Shown here in pieces: positions 1-7,617 of a stretch of 64,000 nt of DNA. The notes below the pieces were generated by a model. It was not told where the DNA came from and did not search any database. It was given only the letters and a program-made list of their open reading frames with translations. The position numbers and the translations under genes are program-made. How positions within the stretch are numbered: position 1 is the stretch's first letter; each line of letters begins with the position of its first letter. Source of the stretch: Bog-473 sp963721585 (GTDB taxonomy: Bacteria; Actinomycetota; Acidimicrobiia; Acidimicrobiales; RAAP-2); the NCBI GenBank assembly GCA_963721585.1, contig CAVRJN010000008.1, positions 1,426,001 through 1,490,000 of the forward strand, read 5' to 3'.

Positions 1-600
1 CTGCTCGGCACCGGCATGTGGGCCATGGGCCAGGCCTTCGCGCTCTCGCTCGTCAGCGGCAAGCCCTGGGGCGGCCCGCCGGCCAACGCGCCGCGGCTGA
101 ACCCGCTCGTGCGCAACTACGAGACGAAAGACGAGCGTTCGCTGTCCTTCTGCTGCCTGCAGGCCAGCCGCTACTGGGCCGAGCTCTGCGTGGCCGTGGG
201 CCGGCCGGAGCTCGGCACCGACCCGCGCTTTGCCGACCACGCCGGGCTGGTGGAGAACAGTCTCGAAGCCCAGTCGCTCCTCGAGGCAGCGTTCGCCGAG
301 CACACGGTGGCCGAGTGGCGCGAGCGCCTGGCCGACTTCACCGGCCAGTGGTGCGTCGTGCAGGACACGCTCGAATGCGCAGTCGACCCGCAGACCGTGG
401 CCAACGGATACATGCAGGACTGCGAGACGGCGAGCGGCACGCCCTTCCGGTTGGTGGCCTCGCCCGTGCAGTTCGGGGGCCGGCCCTCTCCGGTGCGCCG
501 GGCCCCCGAGTTCAACGAGCACGGCGACGCCATCCTCGAAGAAGTCGGGGTCGACTGGGATACCATCGTCGACCTCAAGGTTCGCTCGGTCGTCGGCTAG
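1..600 (+). CDS. CaiB/BaiF-family (class III) CoA-transferase, C-terminal half cut by the left edge
   Basis: The frame is already open at base 1 and runs about 199 codons to TAG, with no start inside the window; the family is usually about 400 residues, so roughly half is present. The visible part matches the C-terminal lobe of class III CoA-transferases, with WAELCVAVGRPEL followed by TDPRFADH and a later EWRERLADFTGQWCVVQ segment. These enzymes move CoA between carboxylic acids as interlocked dimers. The catalytic Asp lies upstream and cannot be checked. It is followed 72 bases later by an SDR on the same strand, probably co-transcribed. Two complete family members lie at 17.0 and 26.0 kb. 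Confidence 0.85.
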   Translation: MLGTGMWAMGQAFALSLVSGKPWGGPPANAPRLNPLVRNYETKDERSLSFCCLQASRYWAELCVAVGRPELGTDPRFADHAGLVENSLEAQSLLEAAFAEHTVAEWRERLADFTGQWCVVQDTLECAVDPQTVANGYMQDCETASGTPFRLVASPVQFGGRPSPVRRAPEFNEHGDAILEEVGVDWDTIVDLKVRSVVG

Positions 601-672
601 GCCGCGTCGCTTCGCACCAGATTTCGTCAGTCGTTTTCCCAACCGCTTGTTTCGTTTGTCAGGAGGAGACAC

Positions 673-1506
673 ATGTCACTGTTCGATGCATTCCGCTACG
701 ACGGAAAGCGAGTCCTCGTTGTCGGGGGTGCCACCGGTATGGGCGCGGCTGCGGCCGAGCTGGTGCAGGACGCCGGCGCCGAGGTCGTCGTGATGGACTT
801 CGCCGAGGTGAAACTGCCCGGCGCCAAGGCCATCCACGTCAACCTGGCCGAGGAGGCTTCCATCGACGCCGCGGTGGACGAGTGCGGCGGGCCGATCCAC
901 GCCCTCTTCGCATGCGCCGGTGTGGCCGACGGGACGCCGGGGATCGAGAAGATCAACTTCGTCGGTCACCGTCACCTCATCAACCGCCTGCTGGCCGGGG
1001 GGATGCTGCCCCGCGGCTCGGCCATCGGCTTCATTTCGTCCGCTGCCGGCCTGGGCTGGGAGGCCAGCCTCGGCGAGATCAAGGAGTACCTCGACACGCC
1101 CGACTTCGACTCGGGCTCGGCCTGGGCCGTCGAGCACGGCTACGCCGACTACTTCCACTCCAAGCAGGCCGTGTGCGCCTACGTCGCCCGCGAGGCCTTC
1201 CCACTTCTCAAGCAGGGCATCCGCATCAACGCCATCTGCCCCGGACCGACCGACACCCCGCTGGCCCAGGCCAACGCCGACATGTGGCTGGCCTTCGGTG
1301 CCGACTTCCGCGAGGAGACGGGCATCGAGGCCTCCACGCCGCTCGAGCAGGCCTACCCGCTCGTGTTCCTGTGCAGTGACGCCGCGGCGGCCATCTCGGG
1401 GATCACCCTCATCAGCGACGTCGGCTACGTGAGCTCGGGGATCACCAATTCGTTCCCGCCGGCCAACGCAGCCGCCGGGTTCCTGCTCGCCCGCAGCTGG
1501 GACTGA
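673..1506 (+). CDS. SDR-family oxidoreductase (3-alpha-hydroxysteroid dehydrogenase-like layout)
   Basis: 277 residues. The N-terminal Rossmann glycine motif GGATGMG is at residues 18-24, a Ser pair (ISS) is near 121-123 and the catalytic Tyr-Lys pair is Y160 and K164 (YFHSK). An insertion of about 30 residues between Ser and Tyr (GLGWEASLGEIKEYL onward) is typical of the 3-alpha-hydroxysteroid dehydrogenase/carbonyl reductase type rather than FabG. It would oxidise or reduce a secondary alcohol/ketone with NAD(P). The start is supported by AGGAGGAGA just upstream of ATG. It sits behind a CoA-transferase fragment, suggesting work on CoA-linked or alicyclic intermediates; the substrate is unknown. 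Confidence 0.88.
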   Translation: MSLFDAFRYDGKRVLVVGGATGMGAAAAELVQDAGAEVVVMDFAEVKLPGAKAIHVNLAEEASIDAAVDECGGPIHALFACAGVADGTPGIEKINFVGHRHLINRLLAGGMLPRGSAIGFISSAAGLGWEASLGEIKEYLDTPDFDSGSAWAVEHGYADYFHSKQAVCAYVAREAFPLLKQGIRINAICPGPTDTPLAQANADMWLAFGADFREETGIEASTPLEQAYPLVFLCSDAAAAISGITLISDVGYVSSGITNSFPPANAAAGFLLARSWD

Positions 1507-1519
1507 CGGCTCCGGTGCT

Positions 1520-2074
1520 TCAGGCCTTGTCTGCCGCTGCCGGCTTCTCCGGGCGCCAGTAGACCGCCAAGAGACCGGCGGCGCCGAGGGCGCCGGCGCC
1601 GAGCGAGATACCGAAGCCGGGCCACCCCCACAGGTTCTGCAGCGCGCTCACATGCCCGTCGATGCTCCATTGGCCGGGCCCGATGGTCCCGACCACCACG
1701 CCCATGGCCGTAAGGACCATGACGTACTCCCACCCCTCGCCGGGGCGGAAGATGAAGAACCCGTTCCCGCGGTGGTTGGTGATCCACGCCACGAGCATGA
1801 CGCCCACGACGCCGGCACCGGCGAGAGGCGTCAGCAGCCCCAGCACGAGCAGGCCCCCGGCGCCGATCTCGACGAGGCTGGCCATCCAGGCGTGGAGGAT
1901 GCCGGGCTTCATGCCCAGCGAGTCGAACCAGCGCCCGGTGCCCTCGATCTTGCCGCCCCCGTAGATGTGGTTGATGCCATGGGCGAGGAAGACGGCGCCG
2001 AGCACCACGCGGGCGATCAGCAGCGCCATGTCGACAGAGGACGGGCTCAGGTCCCCCAAGATCACATGCGGCAC
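1520..2074 (-). CDS. DoxX-family membrane protein
   Basis: About 184 residues from a GTG preceded by GAAGGAAGG seven bases upstream; the frame stays open upstream to 2158, but that extension has no comparable ribosome site. Four hydrophobic segments are visible (around LLIARVVLGAVFLAHG, EIGAGGLLVLGLLTPL, VGVMLVAWI and MVLTAMGVVVGTIG), as in DoxX/SURF4-like small membrane proteins. The family name derives from a thiosulfate:quinone oxidoreductase subunit, but most members have no established role. It is the last gene of a minus-strand unit running SDR, TauD-type dioxygenase, amidohydrolase and this gene, and ends convergently 13 bases from the upstream SDR. Function here is unknown. Confidence 0.8.
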   Translation of the reverse strand: MPHVILGDLSPSSVDMALLIARVVLGAVFLAHGINHIYGGGKIEGTGRWFDSLGMKPGILHAWMASLVEIGAGGLLVLGLLTPLAGAGVVGVMLVAWITNHRGNGFFIFRPGEGWEYVMVLTAMGVVVGTIGPGQWSIDGHVSALQNLWGWPGFGISLGAGALGAAGLLAVYWRPEKPAAADKA

Positions 2075-2207
2075 GCTCGAACCTTCCTTCTCTTGAATCG
2101 CCGGGACCGGATCTCTGCCCAGCGGGCGGACTTGCCCCCGCTGGATCTTCGGCGACAACGGCCCCTCGTATCAACTCTGCCCCGCCGTCGGGCACGGGGC
2201 GGACAGT

Positions 2208-3452
2208 TCAGACGCCCTTGTAGACCTGACCGTCCTTCATGACGAAGCTGACGTCCTTGGTCACCCGGATGTCCTGCGTGGGGTCGCCGGGGACGGCGAT
2301 GATGTCGGCCAGGAAGCCGGGTGCGAGCTGCCCCAGGTCGTGCGCCCGCTCCACGAGGTCAGCGCTGGTGAGGGTGGCCGCCTGCAGGGCCTGCAGCGGC
2401 GTCATGCCGCGGTCGCACATGGCGATGAGCTCGTCGGCCTGGGTTCCGTGCGGGATGGCCGGCGCGTCGGAGCCGCAGGCGATCTTGACCCCGGCCGCCA
2501 GGGCCTTGGCGAACATCTGGCGCGCCTGCGGGAAGATCTGGGCCGCCTTCTTCTGCAGGATCGGGTGGATGCGGTCGATCGCCATGTGGTCGGCCAGGGC
2601 GGTTGTGCCGACAAGGAAGGTCCCCGACTCGGCCATCAGCTCGATGGTGTCGTCACTGGCCAGCGACCCGTGCTCGATGCAGTCGACGCCGGCCCGGATG
2701 CAGGCGCGGATCCCGGCATCGCCGTGGGCATGGGCCGCCACGCGCAAGCCGTTGCGATGCGCCTCGTCGACGATGGCCGCCAGCTCCTCGTCGGAGTACT
2801 GCTGCGCGCCGGCCGCCGAGCTGAAGGACATCACGCCGCCCGAGGCCGAGATCTTGATGAGCTTGGCCCCGTACTTCATCTGGTAGCGGACGGACTTGCG
2901 CACTTCGGAGATGCCATTGGCGATGCCCGACTCCACGCTCTGCGGCATGATGCCGGGGGCGAGGCCCTGGAACATGGTGGGATCGAGGTGGCCGCCCGTC
3001 GGGGTGATGGCGTGGCCGGCCGGGAAGATGCGCGGACCGGGGAACCACCCCTGGTCGACGGCGCGGCCCAGGTCCACGTCCAGCAGGAAACCCGCCGTGT
3101 AGACCATCAGGCCCAGGTTGCGCACGGTGGTGAAGCCGGCCATCAGCGTCGTGTTGCAGTTCACCGCGCCGCGCAGCGTCCGGTACACGGGCGAGTCCTT
3201 GACCCCGTGCATCGGGTCGGGCAGGCCGTCGGGGCCGCCCGGTCCACCGATGAGCATGTTGAGCTCCATGTCCATGAGCCCCGGCAGCAGCGTGACGTCG
3301 CCCAGGTCGATTTCGGTCGCCGTCGTGGGGAGCTCGTCCGGGTTCACGCCGACGATCTGATTCCCGTCGACCACGATCACCGCCCGCTGGCGCACGTCGC
3401 CGGCCACGACGTCGAGCCAGCGATCGGCTCGCAGGATTGTCACGTCACTCAT
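2208..3452 (-). CDS. Amidohydrolase-superfamily hydrolase lacking the usual HxH motif
   Basis: 414 residues in the imidazolonepropionase/Xaa-Pro-dipeptidase-like branch. A beta-sandwich start leads into LLPGLMD at 55-61, where a DxHxH metal site is expected, but residues 63 and 65 are Glu and Asn. The other canonical positions are present: Lys200 (LIKISASGG), His241 and His243 (AAHAHG), His261 (IEHGS) and Asp329 (CGSDA). This fits a mononuclear or atypical metal centre; phenylurea and molinate hydrolases are, from memory, in a branch with an altered first motif. It likely cleaves an amide, carbamate or cyclic amide. AGGAGAG precedes the ATG; it lies nine bases downstream of the TauD-type gene in one unit. 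Confidence 0.85.
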   Translation of the reverse strand: MSDVTILRADRWLDVVAGDVRQRAVIVVDGNQIVGVNPDELPTTATEIDLGDVTLLPGLMDMELNMLIGGPGGPDGLPDPMHGVKDSPVYRTLRGAVNCNTTLMAGFTTVRNLGLMVYTAGFLLDVDLGRAVDQGWFPGPRIFPAGHAITPTGGHLDPTMFQGLAPGIMPQSVESGIANGISEVRKSVRYQMKYGAKLIKISASGGVMSFSSAAGAQQYSDEELAAIVDEAHRNGLRVAAHAHGDAGIRACIRAGVDCIEHGSLASDDTIELMAESGTFLVGTTALADHMAIDRIHPILQKKAAQIFPQARQMFAKALAAGVKIACGSDAPAIPHGTQADELIAMCDRGMTPLQALQAATLTSADLVERAHDLGQLAPGFLADIIAVPGDPTQDIRVTKDVSFVMKDGQVYKGV

Positions 3453-3461
3453 GGGGCTCTC

Positions 3462-4292
3462 CTAACGGATCGGCTCGTCACCGCTCATGGTGGTGCGGTG
3501 CATCTCGCGCCCTGAAGCGGGGTCGTAGGGGTGCACCCGGTGCATCACGCCGGTGTTGTCCCAGATGACGAGGTCGCCCACCGTCCACTCGTGCCGGTAG
3601 ACGCGCTCTGGAGCCGTCGAACGTTCGAGCAGGTCATGGAGCAGCACCTTTCCCTCGGCGAGATCCATGCCGACCACGTGGGAGGCCGAGACGCCGATGA
3701 CAAGTGAGCGCCGACCCGACCGGTGCTGCCAGACAAGCGGATGCTCCTTGTCAGGCTTCGATCGCCAACCCGCCAGCTGCTCGGGCGTGGGGTCCGGGTA
3801 GACGAGGCGCTGCGAAGCCTCGAGAGAATGCAGGACCCGGAGGTCCTCGTACTGCGACTTCTCGGCGGCGGTAAGGTCGTCGTAGGCGGCATACGTGCTG
3901 GCGAACTCGGTCTCGCCCCCGGTCGCGGAGATCACGTGCGCGCTGAGCGTGGTCGCTTTGCTGGGGACCTCGTCCTGCGCACCGTCGATGTGCCAGTAGA
4001 CCGTCCCTCGCAGGTACGCGGCGGTGGAGCTCTTCGCCGGATCGAGCGTCACGTTGAAGATCCGCGGCGGCGCGGCGGGCTCGGCCTTGCCGACGTCGTC
4101 GAGTCGCTTGGAAAAGGCGACCTGGGTGTCGTCGTCGATACGGAGCTCGCGGAAGACCAGGACACCGTTTTCCTCCAGCGCCTCCATACAGGCCGTCGGC
4201 AGAGTGTCGTCCGACAGCAACCGGCCCGGGTCGACCCCGAGCACCTCGGCCCCGACCGTCGCTCCCAGCTTCCTCGTCGTCAGCGCGGCCAT
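3462..4292 (-). CDS. TauD/TfdA-family Fe(II)/2-oxoglutarate dioxygenase
   Basis: 276 residues, the normal family length. The iron-binding facial triad is visible: His101 and Asp103 in WHIDGA, and distal His251 in GVMHRVHPYD; Arg262 or Arg266 in GREMHRTTM is placed to bind 2-oxoglutarate. Family members hydroxylate an unactivated carbon and often thereby cleave ethers, sulfonates or phenoxyacids (TauD, TfdA). GGGAGCACGACG precedes the ATG. It sits between an SDR 13 bases upstream and an amidohydrolase 9 bases downstream, so the unit could hydroxylate a substrate, oxidise the alcohol and then hydrolyse it. The actual substrate cannot be read from the sequence. Confidence 0.9.
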   Translation of the reverse strand: MAALTTRKLGATVGAEVLGVDPGRLLSDDTLPTACMEALEENGVLVFRELRIDDDTQVAFSKRLDDVGKAEPAAPPRIFNVTLDPAKSSTAAYLRGTVYWHIDGAQDEVPSKATTLSAHVISATGGETEFASTYAAYDDLTAAEKSQYEDLRVLHSLEASQRLVYPDPTPEQLAGWRSKPDKEHPLVWQHRSGRRSLVIGVSASHVVGMDLAEGKVLLHDLLERSTAPERVYRHEWTVGDLVIWDNTGVMHRVHPYDPASGREMHRTTMSGDEPIR

Positions 4293-4305
4293 CGTCGTGC
4301 TCCCG

Positions 4306-5046
4306 TCACAGGTACCAGCCGCCGTTCACGTTGATCTGCTGTCCCGTGATGTAGCCGGCCTCCTCGGAGCAGAGGAACACGCAGGCGGCCGCAATGTCCT
4401 CGGGCGTGCCCAGCCTCCCGAGCGGGGCCCGGGCGATCACCGCGTCCACGTTCATGGTGCCCGCGTCGATCGGTCGCCGCATCATCGGGGTGTCGATGAC
4501 GCCGGGGGGGATGGTGTTCACCGTGATGCCCCTGGGCGCCAGGTCGAGGGCCAAGGCCTTGGTCAAGGCGATGACACCACCTTTGGAGGCGACGTAGTGG
4601 GACATGCGCCGCGTCCCCGACTGGGCCGACGACGATGAGATGGTGACGATGCGCCCCCATCCGGCTTCGATCATGTCGGGCACCGCCGCTTGCAGGCAGT
4701 GGAAGGTCCCCGTGAGGTTGACCGCAACCATCCGGTCCCACGCCTCGGCGGTGATGTCGAGGAAATCTGTGAAGCCTTCGATCCCTGCGCTCGTCACCAT
4801 GATCTCGACCGGTCCGAGTGCGGACCGCACCTCGTCGAGGGCGGTCTCGATGGCGCGCCGGTCGCTGACGTCGACCACGGCGGCGCACGCCGTCCCACCG
4901 GACGAGATGACCTCGCCGGCGACCTCGCCGGCGGCGTCGCCGTTGATGTCGAGCACCGCGACCCGGCGCCCCGCGTCGGCCAGCTGGTGGCAGATGGCCC
5001 GGCCCATGCCGGACCCACCGCCGGTGACGACTGCGACGCGGCTCAT
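4306..5046 (-). CDS. SDR-family oxidoreductase, FabG-like
   Basis: 246 residues. TGGGSGMG at 8-15 binds the cofactor, Ser near 138 (ISSSS), Tyr151 and Lys155 (YVASK) form the catalytic set, and the C-terminus YITGQQINVNGGWYL is classical-SDR. Predicted NAD(P)-dependent dehydrogenase of a hydroxy or hydroxyacyl-CoA intermediate. It is strikingly close in sequence to the SDRs at 38.4 and 47.1 kb (shared AGWGRIVTISSSSAQSG-like core), so the three look like paralogues. First gene of a minus-strand unit with the TauD, amidohydrolase and DoxX genes; its promoter region contains a clear inverted repeat at 5134-5156 shared with the divergent LLM gene. Confidence 0.9.
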   Translation of the reverse strand: MSRVAVVTGGGSGMGRAICHQLADAGRRVAVLDINGDAAGEVAGEVISSGGTACAAVVDVSDRRAIETALDEVRSALGPVEIMVTSAGIEGFTDFLDITAEAWDRMVAVNLTGTFHCLQAAVPDMIEAGWGRIVTISSSSAQSGTRRMSHYVASKGGVIALTKALALDLAPRGITVNTIPPGVIDTPMMRRPIDAGTMNVDAVIARAPLGRLGTPEDIAAACVFLCSEEAGYITGQQINVNGGWYL

Positions 5047-5133
5047 CGACGACCGATGCTTCCCATGCGGGCCTCCCCTTCGCTCAGCGCCTCCACCAGC
5101 CCGAATGCATGCCGGTAGAGTTGTCGGATGTTA

Positions 5134-5156
5134 TTGACAGTGCAAATTCCTGTCAA
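5134..5156. promoter_or_regulatory. Inverted repeat TTGACAG-N9-CTGTCAA, candidate operator in a divergent promoter
   Basis: Perfect 7+7 base inverted repeat in the 184-base gap between the SDR (minus) and the LLM oxidoreductase (plus). Its size and position suit a dimeric repressor such as the TetR protein encoded at 6205-6924, just past the LLM gene. That pairing is inference. The left arm also looks like a -35 box (TTGACA). Confidence 0.5.
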
Positions 5157-5189
5157 GTGTTCCTAGCAGCTGGTGATAGCAGGATGTAC

Positions 5190-5203
5190 TGTTTCTGAGA
5201 ACA
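5190..5203. promoter_or_regulatory. Short inverted repeat TGTT-N6-AACA upstream of the LLM gene
   Basis: A 4+4 inverted repeat 28 bases before the ATG at 5231. It is short enough to be chance; listed because it shares the gap with the stronger repeat at 5134-5156. Confidence 0.25.
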
Positions 5204-5230
5204 TCATTTCCGGACTGAAAGGGGCCCCGG

Positions 5231-6190
5231 ATGCGCATGGGTCTGCAGGTGAGCGCCGACCGAGGCCGGTACGCCACCAAGGTGCAGAAGCTCCAGGCTG
5301 ACGCCCGCTGGGCCGACGAGGCCGGCCTGGACTCGGTGTGGACGCCGCAGATCCCCGACGAGTTCGACGTCATGACGGCGGCCACCCTCATCGGCACGGC
5401 GACGGCGCGGATAGAGGTCGGAACGGCCATTGTGCCCCTTCAGCCGCGGCATCCCATTGTGCTGGCCCAGCAGACGCTCTCGAATCAGGCCGTCTGCGAA
5501 GGCCGCTTCACGCTGGGCCTGGGTGTCTCGCACCACTGGATCATTCAGGACATGCTCGGCCTCCCCTACGAGCGCGGCGCGACCACAATGCGCTGCTACC
5601 TCGACGTGCTGGACCAGGCGCTGCGCGGGCCCGGAATGGTCGACGTGGAGAACGAGCTCTTCAGCATCCACAACCCGCTCGACGTCACGGACATCGCACC
5701 GACGCCGGTCATGATCGCCGCGCTCGGCCCGGTGATGCTGAAGCTGGCCGGCGAGAGGGCGGCCGGCACCACGCTCTGGCTCGCCGACGAGCGCACCATC
5801 GGGACCCACGTCGTCCCCGCCATCACGAAGGCCGCCGAGGAGGCGGGCCGCCCAGCGCCGCGGATCCTGGCCGGCGTCCCGGTCTGCCTGTGTCGTGACG
5901 ACGAGGTCGCAGCGGCCATCGAGCGCACGAACCGTACCCTCAGTGAGGTGGAGGCGTCCCCGAACTACGTCCGGCTGATGGAGCACGGCGACGCCCGTTC
6001 CATCGGTGACGTCCTCGTCTGCGGCAGCGAGACAACCATGGAGAAACGGCTGCGCAGCTTCGCCGACGCCGGCCTCACCGACTTCAACGCGCGCCTCGTC
6101 CCCCTCGGCGAAGGGAGGGGAGAGCTCAGGGCATCGGCGGAACGGACCCGCGAGTTCCTCGCCGCCGTCGCGCCCTCACTGCGGGGCTGA
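5231..6190 (+). CDS. LLM-class F420-dependent oxidoreductase
   Basis: 319 residues with the luciferase-like TIM-barrel features: VGTAIVPLQPRHP after the third strand, GRFTLGLGVSHHWI, and the late VCGSETTMEKRLRSFADAG region that many F420-dependent family members have. These proteins transfer hydride from F420H2 (or use FMNH2) to ketones, aldehydes or enones; cofactor choice cannot be settled here. Start at the first of two close ATGs, with GAAAGGGG upstream. It is divergent from the SDR/TauD/amidohydrolase unit across an inverted repeat and convergent with a TetR gene 14 bases further on, so joint control is plausible. A second, different LLM protein lies at 34.2 kb. Confidence 0.85.
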   Translation: MRMGLQVSADRGRYATKVQKLQADARWADEAGLDSVWTPQIPDEFDVMTAATLIGTATARIEVGTAIVPLQPRHPIVLAQQTLSNQAVCEGRFTLGLGVSHHWIIQDMLGLPYERGATTMRCYLDVLDQALRGPGMVDVENELFSIHNPLDVTDIAPTPVMIAALGPVMLKLAGERAAGTTLWLADERTIGTHVVPAITKAAEEAGRPAPRILAGVPVCLCRDDEVAAAIERTNRTLSEVEASPNYVRLMEHGDARSIGDVLVCGSETTMEKRLRSFADAGLTDFNARLVPLGEGRGELRASAERTREFLAAVAPSLRG

Positions 6191-6204
6191 GCTCTCCTTC
6201 GGAC

Positions 6205-6924
6205 TCAGCCGGCGCTGCCGGTGACAACACCGCCCGAAAGGAAGTCCCACAGCTGGGCGGCCGCGTGCTCGCCGTTCGCCGGCTCCTCGCTGCCGCTGAT
6301 GGTGTGCGCGTAGGCGGCATTGAACATGATCGTCGACAAGATGACCCCGGCCACCTCGGAGTGGTCCAGGCCGGGGCGGATGTCCCCGGTCCCGGCGGCC
6401 TCGTCGAGCACCTTCTCGAGGAGCGTCACGAGCGGGACGAAGGCCCGGGAGGCCTCGGTCTGGTGGGCGGTCAGCAACTGGTGGCAGAACTCGGCCATCA
6501 CCGGCGTCGGGTTGTTCTTCGACGGACGCCCCTTGGGTGCCGGCAGGCACATGCGGTAGTACCCGACGACGAAGCAGTGGAGCCGCTCGAGGGGCGTGTC
6601 CTGGCGGGTGATCTGTTCCTCCAGTCGGTCCGCCGTCGAGAGGATCGCCTCGTCGAACAGGGCGAGGAGGAGCTCGTGCTTGCCGGCGAAGTACTGGTAG
6701 AAGCTGCGCAGCGACTGGCCCGAGCGGTCCACCACCTCCTGGACGGTGAACTCCTTGCCGGACTCCGCCCTGCTCAACAAGTCGAAGCCGGCGTCGAGGA
6801 AGCGCTGGACCCGTCCCTCGCTCCGGAGCCGTGCCGAGTCCAGGGACCGAGCCACGGCAAGGTCACGCCGTCGGACCGGTTCGGCGGTGGTGGTCGAACC
6901 TGCCGTGGGATCGTCGGCTGACAT
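6205..6924 (-). CDS. TetR-family transcriptional regulator
   Basis: 239 residues. After a charged N-terminal extension, the DNA-binding helix-turn-helix runs about residues 58-85 (FTVQEVVDRSG, then SFYQYFAGKHELLLALFDEA), followed by an all-helical ligand domain. It probably represses a neighbouring catabolic unit and responds to an acyl-CoA or aromatic/alicyclic ligand. Palindromes occur right at its own start (6917-6933) and 32 bases upstream (6956-6970), so autoregulation and control of the divergent SnoaL/dehydrogenase unit are likely. It is convergent with the LLM gene; alternatively it controls that promoter. Ligand unknown. Confidence 0.92.
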   Translation of the reverse strand: MSADDPTAGSTTTAEPVRRRDLAVARSLDSARLRSEGRVQRFLDAGFDLLSRAESGKEFTVQEVVDRSGQSLRSFYQYFAGKHELLLALFDEAILSTADRLEEQITRQDTPLERLHCFVVGYYRMCLPAPKGRPSKNNPTPVMAEFCHQLLTAHQTEASRAFVPLVTLLEKVLDEAAGTGDIRPGLDHSEVAGVILSTIMFNAAYAHTISGSEEPANGEHAAAQLWDFLSGGVVTGSAG

Positions 6925-6933
6925 GCCGTCAGC
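6917..6933. promoter_or_regulatory. Inverted repeat GCTGAC-N5-GTCAGC over the TetR start codon
   Basis: Perfect 6+6 repeat covering the start codon of the minus-strand TetR gene; it overlaps a second small repeat (CCGT-N7-ACGG). Suits an autoregulatory operator or a hairpin over the start codon. Confidence 0.4.
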
Positions 6934-6955
6934 TTAACGGCTGTTTTCCCAAACC

Positions 6956-6970
6956 GAGAGTACGACTCTC
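6956..6970. promoter_or_regulatory. Inverted repeat GAGAGT-ACG-ACTCTC
   Basis: Perfect 6+6 repeat with a 3-base centre in the 241-base divergent gap between TetR (minus) and the SnoaL-like gene (plus). A good candidate TetR operator; nothing else was recognised in this gap. Confidence 0.45.
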
Positions 6971-7165
6971 CTCAGGATGGGTGTCGGTTGGAAGGAAATC
7001 TGCACAGCGTGTTCACGCTCCCGGGCACGGTGGGCGGGTCTTCGTCGATCCTTCTGATCCAAGGTATAGAGCCAATTACGCTTTTGGAGAATGCTGTTAT
7101 CGTGGCGACGGAGTCTGTGGCGTCATGCCTGATCACGCAGAAGAGGACCGAGGAGCACGCAGCCG

Positions 7166-7606
7166 ATGGACCAGTCCCAGATCGCCGACATCACGGAGAT
7201 CGAGCAGTTGCTGGCTCGCTATGCCGTCGGGATGACCCGCGACGACATCGACGCCGTGATCGACGTCTTCACCCCGGACGGGACCTACAGCGCGTTCGGC
7301 GCCACCTACGCACTGGCGGATTTCCCCGCCCTCGTCGCAGCCGCGCCCAAGGGCCTCTTCCTCACCGGCACGCCGGCGCTCGAGCTCGACGGCGACGCCG
7401 GCACCGGGCGGCAGACGCTGTGTTTCGTCGACCAGTTGAACCACCACATGCGCATCGGCTACTACACCGACACTTACCGGCGCACGACGCAGGGCTGGAG
7501 GCTCCGGACCAGGGCCATGACCTTCCTCCGGCGCAGCGGCACCCGCGATTCGGGTCGGGAGCACGACCCGACCCGACCCGCACCCTCGGCGGGCGCGACG
7601 GCGTAG
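7166..7606 (+). CDS. SnoaL/NTF2-like protein
   Basis: 146 residues. The cone-shaped alpha+beta NTF2 fold is recognisable from ITEIEQLLARYAVGMTRDDIDAVIDVFTPDG (helices then first strand, here given in pieces: ARYAVGMTRDD, VIDVFTPDG) and the GYYTDTYRRTTQGWRLRTR hairpin near the C-terminus. Such proteins act as small isomerases, dehydratases or non-catalytic partners in steroid, polyketide and aromatic pathways. The tail after about residue 125 is low complexity, encoded by repeated GACCC units. First gene of a plus-strand unit with two acyl-CoA dehydrogenase subunits, 11 bases ahead of the larger one. A related protein lies at 44.8 kb in an oxygenase operon. Confidence 0.78.
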   Translation: MDQSQIADITEIEQLLARYAVGMTRDDIDAVIDVFTPDGTYSAFGATYALADFPALVAAAPKGLFLTGTPALELDGDAGTGRQTLCFVDQLNHHMRIGYYTDTYRRTTQGWRLRTRAMTFLRRSGTRDSGREHDPTRPAPSAGATA

Positions 7607-7617
7607 CGGCGGGCGGG

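Noticed and set aside
6988..7617. Long upstream extension of the 7.6 kb dehydrogenase frame
   Set aside because: Overlaps the SnoaL-like gene in another frame and is Arg/His-rich shadow sequence.
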